This document shows, one piece after another, positions 1 to 9,556 of a DNA stretch of 64,000 bases. The notes beneath the pieces were generated by a model. It saw nothing but the letters and a program-made list of their open reading frames with translations. It was not told the origin of the DNA and searched no databases. This stretch comes from Martinezella rhizogenes (GTDB taxonomy: Bacteria > Pseudomonadota > Alphaproteobacteria > Rhizobiales > Rhizobiaceae), in contig JAAMEZ010000056.1 in NCBI GenBank assembly GCA_013322215.1, positions 62,001 through 126,000 of the forward strand, read 5' to 3'. Numbering within the stretch: the first letter of the stretch is position 1; each line of letters starts with the position of its first letter. The position numbers and the translations under genes are program-made.

Positions 1-1273
1 ACGCAGCGAAGGTCCAGCATTGCGGTCCTCCGCTACCGCAACCGGGTTCGGCCAGTCCGGCTGGGGGGAGATGGCCGGCCGGCTGACTGAGGCTTTCCGG
101 ATGGCGATCCTTGCGCTCAAGGCCCATCGGTTGCGCACGTTCCTGACCATGCTCGGCATCATCATCGGCATTGCCTCGGTCGTCAGCGTCATCGCGCTCG
201 GCGAGGGATCGCAGCGCAAGGTTCTGGAAAATATCAATAGCCTCGGCACCAACACGCTCGAAATCTTTCCCGGCAAGAGCTTCGGCGACACACGCTCGGG
301 TCGCATCAAGACGCTGGTCGTCGCAGACGCCGATGCATTGGCGAAATTGACCTATGTCGCCGCCGTCACACCGACCGTATCGACGAGTAGCACGGTGCGA
401 TTCGGCTCGACGGAGGCGAATGCCCTCATCAATGGCGTAGGCGATGCATACTTTTCCGTGAAGGGATCGAAACTTATCACGGGCAGATTCTTCGACGCGG
501 ATAGCGTGAGGCGCTTGTCGCAGGATGCGGTGATCGATCAAAACACGGCGACGACCTTGTTTTCCGACAAGGGGCTCGATCCGCTCGGGCAAACCATTCT
601 CGTAGGCAAGGTTCCTGTGCGCATCATCGGCGTCATCGCCTCCCAGCAAGGCGGCTTCGGTTCAAGTGACAATCTTTCCGTCTATCTGCCCTATACAGGC
701 GTCCAGGCCCGCCTGCTGGGCGACATGTCGCTGCGTAGCATTACGGTGCGGGTCGCCGACAATACCGAGAGTTCTGCGGCGGAGGTAGCTGTCACGCAGT
801 TTCTGGAGCGCCGCCATGGCACCAAGGATTTCTTTATCCTCAATACCGACGATATTCGCCAGACCATCACCAGCACGACACGGACCATGACACTGCTCGT
901 CTCGGCAATCGCTGTCATATCGCTGCTGGTCGGGGGTATCGGTGTCATGAATATCATGCTCGTCTCGGTATCGGAACGTATCGCCGAGATCGGCGTGCGC
1001 ATGGCTGTCGGCGCGAGACGAAATGACATTCTCCAGCAGTTCCTGATCGAAGCCGTCCTCGTATGTCTGCTGGGCGGTGCTTTCGGCATCACGACGGCGC
1101 TCGGCTTCGGCTTTGCCTTCAATTATTTCGGATCGAACTTCACGCTCATCTATTCCGTAAGCTCGATCATTCTGGCCTTCGCATGCTCCTGCGCGATCGG
1201 CCTGACCTTCGGCTATCTGCCGGCCCGCAACGCATCGTTGCTGGACCCTGTCGCGGCATTATCAAGAGACTGA
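1..1273 (+). CDS. macB: MacB-type efflux ABC transporter, C-terminal permease part (5' end outside window)
   Basis: The frame is open to the left edge, so only the C-terminal part of the protein is visible; the first in-frame start (TTG at 20) is probably not the real one. MacB proteins are about 650 residues with an N-terminal ATPase; here the ATPase would lie outside the window. Visible are a linker, a first membrane helix with the family motif FLTMLGIIIGIASVVSV, a periplasmic core domain of about 230 residues, and a three-helix FtsX-like permease domain (GGIGVMNIMLVSVSERIAEIG-type segment, then GVRMAVGARR). MacB works with a periplasmic MacA adaptor and TolC to expel macrolides, peptides or lipids. 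The family call is firm; the substrate is unknown. Confidence 0.88.
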   Translation, partial: RSEGPALRSSATATGFGQSGWGEMAGRLTEAFRMAILALKAHRLRTFLTMLGIIIGIASVVSVIALGEGSQRKVLENINSLGTNTLEIFPGKSFGDTRSGRIKTLVVADADALAKLTYVAAVTPTVSTSSTVRFGSTEANALINGVGDAYFSVKGSKLITGRFFDADSVRRLSQDAVIDQNTATTLFSDKGLDPLGQTILVGKVPVRIIGVIASQQGGFGSSDNLSVYLPYTGVQARLLGDMSLRSITVRVADNTESSAAEVAVTQFLERRHGTKDFFILNTDDIRQTITSTTRTMTLLVSAIAVISLLVGGIGVMNIMLVSVSERIAEIGVRMAVGARRNDILQQFLIEAVLVCLLGGAFGITTALGFGFAFNYFGSNFTLIYSVSSIILAFACSCAIGLTFGYLPARNASLLDPVAALSRD

Positions 1274-1671
1274 TATTTGTTGGAAAAAAACAATGGCGGG
1301 GCCGGAAAGCAATCCGGCTTCGCCATTCGTGTTGGGGGCGTCATGGCGAAGCCGGGTATGCGGGGCGATCAAAGCCTGCTCGAGCCAAGCTACTGATCGA
1401 CCACGATTTTACATCAGTTGCCGGCGCTGACATTTCTGAATGTTGCTGAAACAAGGCATTTTGGCGAAATTTAATGTCTCGGCTTTTCCCGCCTGCGCGA
1501 ACTATTTGGTAAGTTCAGTAACCTTACTTTGAATATTGGTTTATGTAGAATTTTCGAGAGTTCTACGCAAGTAAAGCCTGTTTGATCGTACAGATATGCC
1601 GTCGGCTGATCCCGCTTTGCAAGGGAGCGCCAAGCTGCGATGCAACGATGATTTGGTTCGCGTCGCTCGTG
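1274..1671. other. Intergenic region between macB and the histidine kinase gene
   Basis: About 400 bases between two genes that converge. It contains the hairpin described at 1292-1327 and otherwise AT-richer DNA with no convincing gene; the short frames here lack a ribosome binding site and any recognisable domain. Confidence 0.6.
1292..1327 (-). terminator. Hairpin followed by a T run on the minus strand
   Basis: AATGGCGGGGCCGG (1292-1305) pairs with CCGGCTTCGCCATT (1314-1327) over 14 positions, two of them G-U. Read on the minus strand the stem is followed by a run of seven Ts, as in an intrinsic terminator for transcripts of the two-component operon. On the plus strand there is no T run, although the stem could still protect the 3' end of the macB mRNA. 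Confidence 0.55.
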
Positions 1672-2937
1672 CTAGCTTGCGACCTTGGCCTCGGCGTTCT
1701 TGAACGACACGACCTGCTCCAACCCACGCGGCTGACGGTTGCGCACCGTGATCTCGCCCCCGAATCGGGTGATGATCTCACGCGCAATGGCCATGCCAAG
1801 GCCGGCGCCTGGGAAAGACCTTTGCCTTGCGATGTCGATTCGGAAGAAGGGTTCGAACACCTGATTGAGCCGATCCTCCGGAATGCCAGGCCCGGTATCG
1901 ACAATTCGCACAACGGCTCTATTGCCAAGATGCGTGACCGTCACCGTTGCCGACTGGCCGTGCGTTGCCGCATTGATGAGCAAATTCCGCAAGGCTCGGG
2001 TGACCGCGAGAGGGCCTGCGCAGATCGTCGCCTGCTCCAGTTCACCGCTCGCGACGTTCATATCGATCGCCTTCAACTCGGTGACGATATCGTCGACAAT
2101 CCTGTCGAGCCTGACCTGCTCCAGACTGTCCTTGGAAATCTCTTCCCGGACCAGCCCTATCGCGCTGTCGGCGATCCTGTCGAGTTCCTCGAGATCGGCA
2201 AACCATTTGCGCCGCTCTTCGTCATCCCGGATGAACTCCGCGCGCAGACGCATCCGGGTCATCGGCGTTCGCAGATCGTGCCCGGCGGCGGCAACGAGCC
2301 GCATGCGGCTTTCCGTGGCGGCCTTCACTCGGGCTGACAGGCCATTGAGCGCCTGTGCAGTCGCACGAATTTCTCCCGGTCCGCTTTCTGCTATATGCGG
2401 CAATGTGCCGTCGGGATTGATTGCGGCCACCGCTTCCTCAAGCAGACGCAGCGGCTTCATGATCTTCGAGGCGGCAAAGATGGAGACGAGCACGCTGCCG
2501 ATGATGATGAGACCGAGCCATCCCACAAGGATTTTCCACCCGCCCGGCGGCGGCCCATGGTCCGGCATCGGCATGATCAGCCAATTGCCGTCGGAAAGCC
2601 TCAGCGACGCGATCATTTCGCCCGTCGATTGGCGTACTATGACGGCCTCGCGCATGCCGGATATTCGAAGCAGAGCTTCCATCAGAAAGCGGGACAATTC
2701 TTCGTCGCGTTGGCCTTCAGCAGGCCCGGGGGCGACGACCAATCCGGCCGATGCCGCCGTGGTTCTGTCCTTCTCTGCGAAAGTGGCAAGAATGGAAAGC
2801 TGATGGGCCATCCGTTCGACGGTCATGTCCGGGCGTGGTCCACGCATGACGAGGCTTGCCACGAAGGACGAGGAAATGACGACCAGAACGATGGCGGTCA
2901 TCAAAAGTAGCGCTAAGCGCGCGCCAAGCGACCTCAT
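1672..2937 (-). CDS. Sensor histidine kinase (EnvZ-like)
   Basis: A 421-residue membrane sensor kinase. It has two membrane helices (about 9-31 and 135-157) around a periplasmic sensor segment of about 100 residues, a HAMP linker (about 157-208), a HisKA dimerisation helix with the H-box AAAGHDLRTPMTRMR (phospho-acceptor His220), and a HATPase domain with N-box NLLINAATHG, G1 DTGPGIP (347-353) and G2 GAGLGMA (377-383). It starts inside the stop region of the regulator gene (4-base overlap, ATGA), so the two are translated together. The layout matches EnvZ-type kinases that control envelope genes. The signal is not known; the neighbouring macB is a possible target but nothing in the sequence proves it. 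Confidence 0.92.
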   Translation of the reverse strand: MRSLGARLALLLMTAIVLVVISSSFVASLVMRGPRPDMTVERMAHQLSILATFAEKDRTTAASAGLVVAPGPAEGQRDEELSRFLMEALLRISGMREAVIVRQSTGEMIASLRLSDGNWLIMPMPDHGPPPGGWKILVGWLGLIIIGSVLVSIFAASKIMKPLRLLEEAVAAINPDGTLPHIAESGPGEIRATAQALNGLSARVKAATESRMRLVAAAGHDLRTPMTRMRLRAEFIRDDEERRKWFADLEELDRIADSAIGLVREEISKDSLEQVRLDRIVDDIVTELKAIDMNVASGELEQATICAGPLAVTRALRNLLINAATHGQSATVTVTHLGNRAVVRIVDTGPGIPEDRLNQVFEPFFRIDIARQRSFPGAGLGMAIAREIITRFGGEITVRNRQPRGLEQVVSFKNAEAKVAS

Positions 2938-3674
2938 GAATCGCCTTTGATTGCCGTTACCGGAACGACGAGCTGATAGCCTCCATTACGGATTGTCCTG
3001 AAGATGGGCTCCTCCACCGTTTCTCCTAGCTTGCGGCGCAGCCGGCTCATCAGGACGTCGATCGAGCGATCAGCCGGATCGCGATCGCGCCCCTGCGTCA
3101 GGTCGAGCAACTGATCACGCGACAAGAGCCGGCCTGCACGCTCCAGGAAAGCCTTCAGAAGGTCGAACTCAGCGCCTGTCAGCGAGATCACCTCGCCGTT
3201 TTCTCTGGTGACCCGGCGAAGCTGTGGATCGAGCAGCATGCTCGCGAACTGATAGCGCCTCTGCTCGGGCTCCAATGAGGAATCCTCGTTCGTACGGCGC
3301 AGGACCGCACGGATGCGTGCGGCCAGTTCACGCGGATTGAACGGCTTGCCCAGGTAGTCGTCGGCGCCGATCTCAAGACCGAGAATGCGATCTATGTCCT
3401 CTTTCAGGGCGGTCAGCAGAATGACCGGTACCCGGGGGCGGCGGTTTCGCAGATCGCGGCATAGATCGAGGCCCGACCCGTCAGGAAGCATGACATCCAG
3501 GACGAGGAGATCCGGATGACGTCGATTGAGCGCATCGTTGCATCCGCGCAAGTCGCTTGCCGTCGATACGCGGAAACCCTGCTCCTCGAGATATCTGCTC
3601 AGGAGCGAGCGTATTTCGTGGTCGTCATCGACTATCAGAATATCGGGAGCGGCGGTTGCGTTCATAGGCTTCAT
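2934..3674 (-). CDS. OmpR-family response regulator
   Basis: A 246-residue regulator partnered with the downstream kinase. The receiver domain carries the acidic pocket (IVDDDHE, 14-20), phospho-acceptor Asp60 (LVLDVMLPDGSG), the conserved Thr88 and Lys110 (GKPFNPREL). A winged-helix DNA-binding domain covers about 145-240. ATG at 3674 is directly behind a GGA, so the second Met at 3665 is at a better distance from it and may be the real start. A perfect 16-base palindrome lies about 20 bases upstream of the start and could serve autoregulation. Its target genes are not known. Confidence 0.92.
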   Translation of the reverse strand: MKPMNATAAPDILIVDDDHEIRSLLSRYLEEQGFRVSTASDLRGCNDALNRRHPDLLVLDVMLPDGSGLDLCRDLRNRRPRVPVILLTALKEDIDRILGLEIGADDYLGKPFNPRELAARIRAVLRRTNEDSSLEPEQRRYQFASMLLDPQLRRVTRENGEVISLTGAEFDLLKAFLERAGRLLSRDQLLDLTQGRDRDPADRSIDVLMSRLRRKLGETVEEPIFRTIRNGGYQLVVPVTAIKGDS

Positions 3675-3694
3675 TCCGTTTTCTCAATTCTTAT

Positions 3695-3710
3695 ACAAAC
3701 TATAGTTTGT
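3695..3710. promoter_or_regulatory. Perfect 16-bp palindrome upstream of the response regulator
   Basis: ACAAACTATAGTTTGT is a perfect inverted repeat 21 bases before the first start codon of the response regulator. Its central TATA part could also overlap a -10 element. I infer an operator; OmpR-type proteins more often use direct repeats, so another repressor may be the ligand. Confidence 0.4.
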
Positions 3711-3901
3711 CTGAAAAGAAGGGTTTTGCGGCGCCAATACGGAAAAATCTGGCGGAGAAACATTCGTTTACAAAATTCCTGGCGCTGGAAATGTTGGGTA
3801 ACAAAATAATGGGCGGAAAACAAAATCCGCTGCCGGTGATGCGTCAACACGGTGAAAGCCCTGCGCATCGGCAGTCGTCAAAGCCGGTCGCCGCCCGGCA
3901 A

Positions 3902-4957
3902 TCAAGCCGCTCGCAGCCATTCGACGCTCCAGGCGGAAAGCCGCCCTTCGATGGCACCGCTGTCCATCATCAGTCGAATTTCGATCGGCGTACGCGGATC
4001 GACAATATTGACCGGTACTGCCACCTCGAAGGAGCCGGTGCCTTCCGGGCAGACACGCAGCCTCCCCAGCAATTCGGCAGCATGTACTTCGACGGTGAAG
4101 ATCTGCCCCTGACAGTCTTCGTCGACATCGAAAACAAACTTCGCACTCCAGCGACCTGGCGGCAAGTGAAGATAGGGACCATAGATGAGGCACCGGGCTC
4201 CCCCGGTGAGGTCGACAAGATCATCCAGGGTTTGCCCCAGGCTGTCGCCTGACAGAAATGTCTCCTGCGGCCAGAAAATGGTCGCGCTCGAGCTTTCCCG
4301 AGGGTCGAATTCCAGGGGGCGAAGAACCTTCCTTGCCGTCTCGCGCAATGCCTCGCTGACCTCCGGTACAGTCTCCTGAGGCATCAGATATCCGGCGATC
4401 ACCGCCGCAGCAGCCTCCTCCAGTTTCGGCGCCTCGGCATGCGACGGCTGTCCGACCGGTGCCATACCGACGTGCAGCAGCGCATTTGCGATTTGCTCAA
4501 GTTTGAGATCAGTACTGAAATGCCGGTCTATCGTCTTCAGGAGCAGATCTATGCTGCCCTTTTGATCGATGTCGTTGCGGCGCAAGACCAGCGCTCCGGA
4601 AGCGCTTGCCAGCGGCTCGAGGCAGGCAAGGCTGGCGGAGACGGCCCTGACCAGTCCGATATCCCGCTGCTCGGTCGCTCGAGCCAGATATGAAACCGCG
4701 TCGAGGGGATCCTCGAGAAACAACAGAAACGGCACATTGACCCTGAGGATCAGTTCCGAAAGCTTGGCTTCCGGAAATTGCGAGACAAGAACGGCATGCA
4801 TGCCCGATCGTGCTACTACATGCTGCTTGAGGTCCTCCACCGTATCGGTTGCGATGATCGCATAGTCGCCGAAAGCTTCGCGGGCCAGGGCATGAACCGC
4901 GGCAACGCCCCAGGAGGACATGACGCCCGGCATCCCGAATGCAAAGAGGATGGTCAT
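3902..4957 (-). CDS. Unassigned protein of the capsule locus, two domains
   Basis: A 351-residue protein that I cannot name. The N-terminal half begins MTILFAFGMPGVMSSWGVAA and contains FLEDPLDAVSYL, which loosely recalls the nucleotide-binding loop and the RDPxD region of sulfotransferases, but the SGT loop residues are not conserved. The C-terminal 100 residues look like a beta-sandwich (IYGPYLHLPPGRWSAKF and following), and a similar segment ends the unrelated protein at 21670-22647. There is no signal peptide. The gene follows the glycosyltransferase by 18 bases and is the last gene of the OPX-FkbM-glycosyltransferase run, so a role in polysaccharide decoration is likely by context only. 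Confidence 0.7.
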   Translation of the reverse strand: MTILFAFGMPGVMSSWGVAAVHALAREAFGDYAIIATDTVEDLKQHVVARSGMHAVLVSQFPEAKLSELILRVNVPFLLFLEDPLDAVSYLARATEQRDIGLVRAVSASLACLEPLASASGALVLRRNDIDQKGSIDLLLKTIDRHFSTDLKLEQIANALLHVGMAPVGQPSHAEAPKLEEAAAAVIAGYLMPQETVPEVSEALRETARKVLRPLEFDPRESSSATIFWPQETFLSGDSLGQTLDDLVDLTGGARCLIYGPYLHLPPGRWSAKFVFDVDEDCQGQIFTVEVHAAELLGRLRVCPEGTGSFEVAVPVNIVDPRTPIEIRLMMDSGAIEGRLSAWSVEWLRAA

Positions 4958-4975
4958 GCACCACCCTTCCCGCGG

Positions 4976-6307
4976 CTATCCGTTGAAGAGGCTGTCATAA
5001 AGCGCGCTCACCTTCTGTTGATATCGATCCGTCGAAAAACGGGCCGCCTGCTTGGGGCCGGACTTGGCAAACGAGGCGCACAGCCCGTCGTCCTGATCCA
5101 GACTGACGATCGCCTTGCGCATCTCCTCCGTGTCATAAGGATCGACCAGCAGCGCGGCATTTCCGGCTATTTCGGGGATCGATCCTTCCGTGGAGCTCAG
5201 GACCGGCGTTCCAAGCTGCATGGATTCCAGCACCGGCAGGCCGAAACCTTCGTAAAGCGAAGGAAACAGCACCGCCCGCGCTCCCCTGATCAGGCTGATC
5301 AGCAGAGGATAGGATACGAAATCGAAGCGCTGGATCTGTCGTTGCGGCAGGATGCGGTCTTCCGCGCGAAGATAGAAGCGAAACCGGTCATCATCGATGA
5401 GCTGCTGTGTTTCCGCACCCTTCCATCCCGGAGCACCGACGATGATAAGCGGCTTGGATGTCTTCGCAGCGAGATAGGCTTCGATCAGCCGCGAGATGTT
5501 CTTTTTCGGCTCGAAAGCGCCGAAGAAAAGGAAATAGCCCTTCCAATCGAGATGGAAAATGCCGGCGACCTCGTCGGCAACCACATCGGCTGGCTTCTCA
5601 CGAAGCCGCTCCGGCACGTGAACCGCCTGATAGGTATTGCTGACGCGCGCCTCATCGGCACCAAGAACCTTGATGATATCGGCCCGCGACGTTTCGGACA
5701 CCGTCACGATATGATCCGCTCGCCGGACCAGAGAGCGCAGCATCTTATAGTGATAACGCTTGTCGTCCTCGGTCAGATAGGGCAGCCGCAAGGGAACCAG
5801 ATCATGGATCGTATAGATATTCAGCGCCTTCTTCACCGCGATCGGCATCGGATAAGTGCAATGGAGAAGATCCGGCTGTGCTTCGAACTTCATTGTTAGA
5901 TTATTGCCATAGCGCTTGAAATGATGGCGCGCGAGATGGAACAAGTCGCTGGAAGCATAGGCCAGGGCCGCATCGCCGAGCTGCGCCTGAAGAGATTTAA
6001 GAATAACCGTCCCGCTCAGTGGGATCGGAACCGGTTTCACACCGAAGGGCGCAGCAATGCGACGACGCAGCCAATGCCGAACTTCGGAAAATGCTCCGGG
6101 CGGGCGGGAGCCGGACGCATCGAAGAGAACAACCTCTCGCAATACCGGGTCCTTTGGAACCCTCCCCGGAATTCCGTAGACAACTCCGGTCTGATAACCA
6201 AGCGAACGGGACGCAGACATCAGACCGCGGGTGTAAGTCGCAACACCTGTGCCCTTTTTCAGAGAAAGATTGAGGCCGTCGTAAAGGATCGTCTGGCTCA
6301 CTCCCAT
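4976..6307 (-). CDS. Glycosyltransferase, GT4 family (GT-B fold)
   Basis: A 443-residue GT-B enzyme expected to add a sugar from a nucleotide donor during capsule or exopolysaccharide synthesis in the cytoplasm. The start was set at MGVSQTILYDGLNLSL (6307), because upstream residues in this frame only shadow the FkbM gene. An N-terminal acceptor domain is followed by the GT1 domain, with FFGAFEPKKNISRLIEAY and the donor-binding motif PSLYEGFGLPVLESMQLG near residue 350. The 35-base gap behind the FkbM gene suggests co-transcription. The sugar specificity cannot be read from the sequence. Confidence 0.9.
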   Translation of the reverse strand: MGVSQTILYDGLNLSLKKGTGVATYTRGLMSASRSLGYQTGVVYGIPGRVPKDPVLREVVLFDASGSRPPGAFSEVRHWLRRRIAAPFGVKPVPIPLSGTVILKSLQAQLGDAALAYASSDLFHLARHHFKRYGNNLTMKFEAQPDLLHCTYPMPIAVKKALNIYTIHDLVPLRLPYLTEDDKRYHYKMLRSLVRRADHIVTVSETSRADIIKVLGADEARVSNTYQAVHVPERLREKPADVVADEVAGIFHLDWKGYFLFFGAFEPKKNISRLIEAYLAAKTSKPLIIVGAPGWKGAETQQLIDDDRFRFYLRAEDRILPQRQIQRFDFVSYPLLISLIRGARAVLFPSLYEGFGLPVLESMQLGTPVLSSTEGSIPEIAGNAALLVDPYDTEEMRKAIVSLDQDDGLCASFAKSGPKQAARFSTDRYQQKVSALYDSLFNG

Positions 6308-6341
6308 CTCTCCTTCAGCATCTGGAACCCCTTCTTCGCTC

Positions 6342-7205
6342 TCAAGCCGGCTTGTCACGCGACAAGACGAGCAGCGAATCGTCGGAGCTATATTTCGAAA
6401 GCAGGTCCTCGCTGGTGACGGGAACGGCCTCGCCACTGAAATCAAGGCGCCGTAGCGACCCATAGATGCCGGCAAGCCGCTCAAGGAAGCCTTGCGCGTC
6501 GGCATAGCGGCCAGGATTGAACTCGACGACGAGCATCGGCTTGTGACGGGCAATGGTCTCGCCCATTCCTTCGAGGATGACTTGCTCCGCCCCCTCTGCG
6601 TCGATCTTTATGAAATCGACGCGTGAGCAGGAACCACCCAAACGATCGAGGGTGGTCACGGGAACCTTGATGACTGCGCCATCCTGGGCGTGAGGCTGGA
6701 AGGTTTCTGAGACGATCAGCGCGTTCTTCGGCTCGCTATGGGGAATGTAGAAGGAGGCCTCGCCAGATATTGTGGCGCCGAGCGCCAGTCTTTCGATCCG
6801 CGTCCGATCCAGCAGCCCATTGAGCTCGATGCTGCGACGCAGGAAATCAGCCGCATGCGGATTGGGTTCGACGGCGATCAACTCGCCTTTGGCTCCCACC
6901 AGCTCGGCAAGCAAAAGAGAATAGTAGCCGAAATTCGCGCCGACATCGATCGCGGTCATGCCGCGCTTGACGTTACGTGCGCAAAACAACGTCAGCCAGA
7001 TTTCCCAAAAACCGTCCAGAAGAACGTGAGAGCCGAAGCCCCTGTCGCGGGTATCGATGTAGAGCTTGTAGCGACCGAGCACGCGGACCAGAGCCGTATG
7101 GCTTCCAAGATAAGCGCTGCTGACCCGCTGCAGGATTGCAGCCTCTGCCTGATGCCTGTCGAAGGCCATCAATTCATGAAGATGTAGCAGTGCCGAAGAA
7201 CTCAT
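6342..7205 (-). CDS. FkbM-family methyltransferase
   Basis: A SAM-dependent methyltransferase of about 287 residues, probably O-methylating a sugar of the surface polysaccharide. It shows motif I (GMTAIDVGANFGYYSLLLAE), an acidic second motif (AVEPNPHAADFLRRS) and FIKIDAEGAEQVILEG, all typical of FkbM. I chose ATG at 7205 because GAGAGA precedes it at a good distance; an in-frame ATG at 7262 would add 19 residues but has a weaker site. It sits between the OPX lipoprotein gene and the glycosyltransferase on the same strand. A second FkbM protein is encoded at 16261-17388. Confidence 0.88.
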   Translation of the reverse strand: MSSSALLHLHELMAFDRHQAEAAILQRVSSAYLGSHTALVRVLGRYKLYIDTRDRGFGSHVLLDGFWEIWLTLFCARNVKRGMTAIDVGANFGYYSLLLAELVGAKGELIAVEPNPHAADFLRRSIELNGLLDRTRIERLALGATISGEASFYIPHSEPKNALIVSETFQPHAQDGAVIKVPVTTLDRLGGSCSRVDFIKIDAEGAEQVILEGMGETIARHKPMLVVEFNPGRYADAQGFLERLAGIYGSLRRLDFSGEAVPVTSEDLLSKYSSDDSLLVLSRDKPA

Positions 7206-7312
7206 TTTATCTCTCTCGGTCCGGCATGCCTGCTGCGCATTTCGCAGGCCGGCCAACATCATGAAATTCCATCGACTTCATTCTTCCGCCCCTCTCGCAC
7301 CCCGCACGGTCC

Positions 7313-8485
7313 TTAGTTTGCCGTAGATGCAGCTATGCCGACCGATGCCGCTGACAGTGCTGTTCCCGTGACGCCCTGGAAGAGGCCCATGAATTTCTGA
7401 ATATCGATCGAGGATGCGTTGGAGACGTAGATGATATCCCGCGGCTGGACTTCGAAGTTCTGCATTGCAAGTAGCGTGGAGCCATTTTTCAGATCGAACC
7501 GATAGACGATCGGAATGGCCCCGCCTCTGCGCAACAACGGATTGTTCGGCGCGACGATGCGACGGGCGACGTCAAGCGGCTCGTAACGGAAGAGGAACAC
7601 GCCCGAGGCGTCGGCGCGTGTATCCTGCAGCCCTCCCGCCCGCGCTACGGCGTTCGCCATAGTCAAATGCTGTGCACTGAATGGCACCTCGCCATTCTGG
7701 CCCGACGCACCGAGAATCGTGTAGGTAACCGGCTCCCGGACGACAGTGACCACGTCTTCAGGTCGCAATCTTACATTTTCGCGCGGGTTTTGAACGATCG
7801 CGGTGAAGGGCAGATGCATCGTGCGGCGTCCTCGCGTCAGATAGACGACGCTATCATTGACGCCGGCGCGCAATCCTCCCGCTGCCGCGATGGCATCAAG
7901 CACACGATCGCCGGCGGGCGAGAGCGCAACACGTGCGCCACCGGCGACCTCGCCGGTGACCGTGACGGTATTCGAGGCGCTTTGCTGCACCGTTACCAGC
8001 GCCTGTGGCTGCACCGCCTTGCCGGTAAGGCCAGAGATCACGGCTCGTTCGACAGCTGCGGGCGTTCGGCCGACCGCATTGATGCGCCCCACATAGGGAA
8101 TGCTGATCGTCCCGTCGCTATTGATGGTTTGAGGCGGGATCGTAACCGAACTCCCGGTCGCCTGCTGCTGACCTGAAGCACTTGACGCCATCCCGAACAG
8201 ACTTCCAGGCGGCGCCTCCCAAAGACTGACGGAGACGACATCGCCGACGGCGATTCTCAGGCCGGGATCACGCGCACCCTCGCCGAAATAGGCCGCGAAG
8301 CTGGCCTCGGGTCGAGCAACGCTCTTGACAAGCGCAGTCGATGTCACATCGACCAGCGCAAATGGCGGCATGGTGCGTGCGGCCGCCTCTTCCAATATGC
8401 GGGAGGCCTTGGGTCCGGCCTCCGGTAAAGCACAGCCCGTAAGAACGCAGGCGAGAACGCACAGTAATCCGAACTTCAACGGCAT
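7313..8485 (-). CDS. Outer-membrane polysaccharide export lipoprotein (OPX family, KpsD/Wza-like)
   Basis: A 390-residue lipoprotein that would form the outer-membrane exit channel for capsule. The signal peptide ends in the lipobox LTGC (Cys18). A Poly_export domain follows (GDVVSVSLWEAPPG to the first beta-grasp unit) with INSDGTISIPYVGRINAVGR, then two SLBB-like units (TVTGEVAGGARVALSPAG and YTILGASGQNGEVPFSA). The length is close to that of Wza/CtrA-type OPX proteins. It works with the KpsE, KpsM and KpsT homologues of this window. It is the first gene behind the AraC regulator on the same strand. Confidence 0.92.
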   Translation of the reverse strand: MPLKFGLLCVLACVLTGCALPEAGPKASRILEEAAARTMPPFALVDVTSTALVKSVARPEASFAAYFGEGARDPGLRIAVGDVVSVSLWEAPPGSLFGMASSASGQQQATGSSVTIPPQTINSDGTISIPYVGRINAVGRTPAAVERAVISGLTGKAVQPQALVTVQQSASNTVTVTGEVAGGARVALSPAGDRVLDAIAAAGGLRAGVNDSVVYLTRGRRTMHLPFTAIVQNPRENVRLRPEDVVTVVREPVTYTILGASGQNGEVPFSAQHLTMANAVARAGGLQDTRADASGVFLFRYEPLDVARRIVAPNNPLLRRGGAIPIVYRFDLKNGSTLLAMQNFEVQPRDIIYVSNASSIDIQKFMGLFQGVTGTALSAASVGIAASTAN

Positions 8486-8542
8486 CGACGATCCTGAATG
8501 GCATGGAGACAGTTTTGACGAGGCACTTTCGTGCGAGGCAGG

Positions 8543-9556
8543 CTAGGCCGTTCCGGCATTGTCGCTGCGCTCCCGGGTAAAACGAAGGGTCGACGAAGGA
8601 CTGGAGCCATAGGCGTGTTTGTAGAGAACGGAGAAACGCCCGGGATTGGAAAATTGCAGGCTCATGGCAAGATCGGTGATGCTTTCGGCCTGACCGCCCT
8701 TGATGGCGCCATGTGCCGCGGCCAGCCGGTAGTTGCAAAGTATTCCCATGGGCGTATCGCCCCGATAGGTCTTGAACATGCGCTGCAACGCTCGCGGGCT
8801 GCAGCTCGCGGCGTTCGCGAGATCCTCCAGCATGATGGCATTATGCAGATTGTCACGCATGAACGCCTCCGCCCTCAGGAGTTGGCGTGGCGCATTTTCA
8901 AGCGTGCCGCGATTGAACGCATCGGACAGATTGTGCGGCAGCTTGGCAAACAGCTTGACCAGCAGGAGCTCGCCATAAGCCTTGGCGAGCATCATCCGTT
9001 CAGTCTGGCGAGCAGTCGTCAAATCCTTCTCGGCCTGGCGCAGCGTTTGATAGAGCCCTTGCGCGCCACCTTGACGGAAGCTCACTGGTGCCAACGCAAA
9101 TTCCTGTACATAAGGCTTGCCTGTCAGTTCTTCGAAATGCTGCCGGATTACGGCTTCCGGGATCTGAAACAGCAGCCAGGAACTGCGTGGCTTGATCTCC
9201 AGCCGCTTTCCTGCACGGTCGCTGATGCTGGCGACATAGTTGGCAGGAATGCGCAGGGATTTGCGCATTCGCCGATGATTGATCTCTATTTCACCCGCGA
9301 GAACAAATACGATGCTGACGCGCGGCAGATCCTGCTTCGCGATCCCCTCGAGGCCGGCCGAATGCTCGGCGCTTATGATCGAGGCTGATTGAAGCGGTTG
9401 CTTGCTGAATTTGAAGGAGTAATCGCCTGAGGTTTCCGAGGGAACCGTCCATTTCCAGTTTGGCTCAAGCATGTCGAGGTTGCGAATGATTGCATCCCGG
9501 GAATACACCTCGAAAGTGCCAACGCACTGCTCGACAACTCTTTCCAACATCGCCAT
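8543..9556 (-). CDS. AraC-family transcriptional regulator
   Basis: A 337-residue regulator. The C-terminal part holds the two helix-turn-helix units of AraC proteins (MLEDLANAASCSPRALQRMF, then AESITDLAMSLQFSNPGRFSVLYKHAYGSSPS). The N-terminal 200 residues resemble the AraC-binding-like domain of RpaA/ActR-type activators and carry no clear ligand motif. It ends 57 bases before the OPX gene on the same strand and faces a 650-base AT-rich region, so control of the capsule genes is a reasonable inference. The effector is unknown. Confidence 0.88.
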   Translation of the reverse strand: MAMLERVVEQCVGTFEVYSRDAIIRNLDMLEPNWKWTVPSETSGDYSFKFSKQPLQSASIISAEHSAGLEGIAKQDLPRVSIVFVLAGEIEINHRRMRKSLRIPANYVASISDRAGKRLEIKPRSSWLLFQIPEAVIRQHFEELTGKPYVQEFALAPVSFRQGGAQGLYQTLRQAEKDLTTARQTERMMLAKAYGELLLVKLFAKLPHNLSDAFNRGTLENAPRQLLRAEAFMRDNLHNAIMLEDLANAASCSPRALQRMFKTYRGDTPMGILCNYRLAAAHGAIKGGQAESITDLAMSLQFSNPGRFSVLYKHAYGSSPSSTLRFTRERSDNAGTA

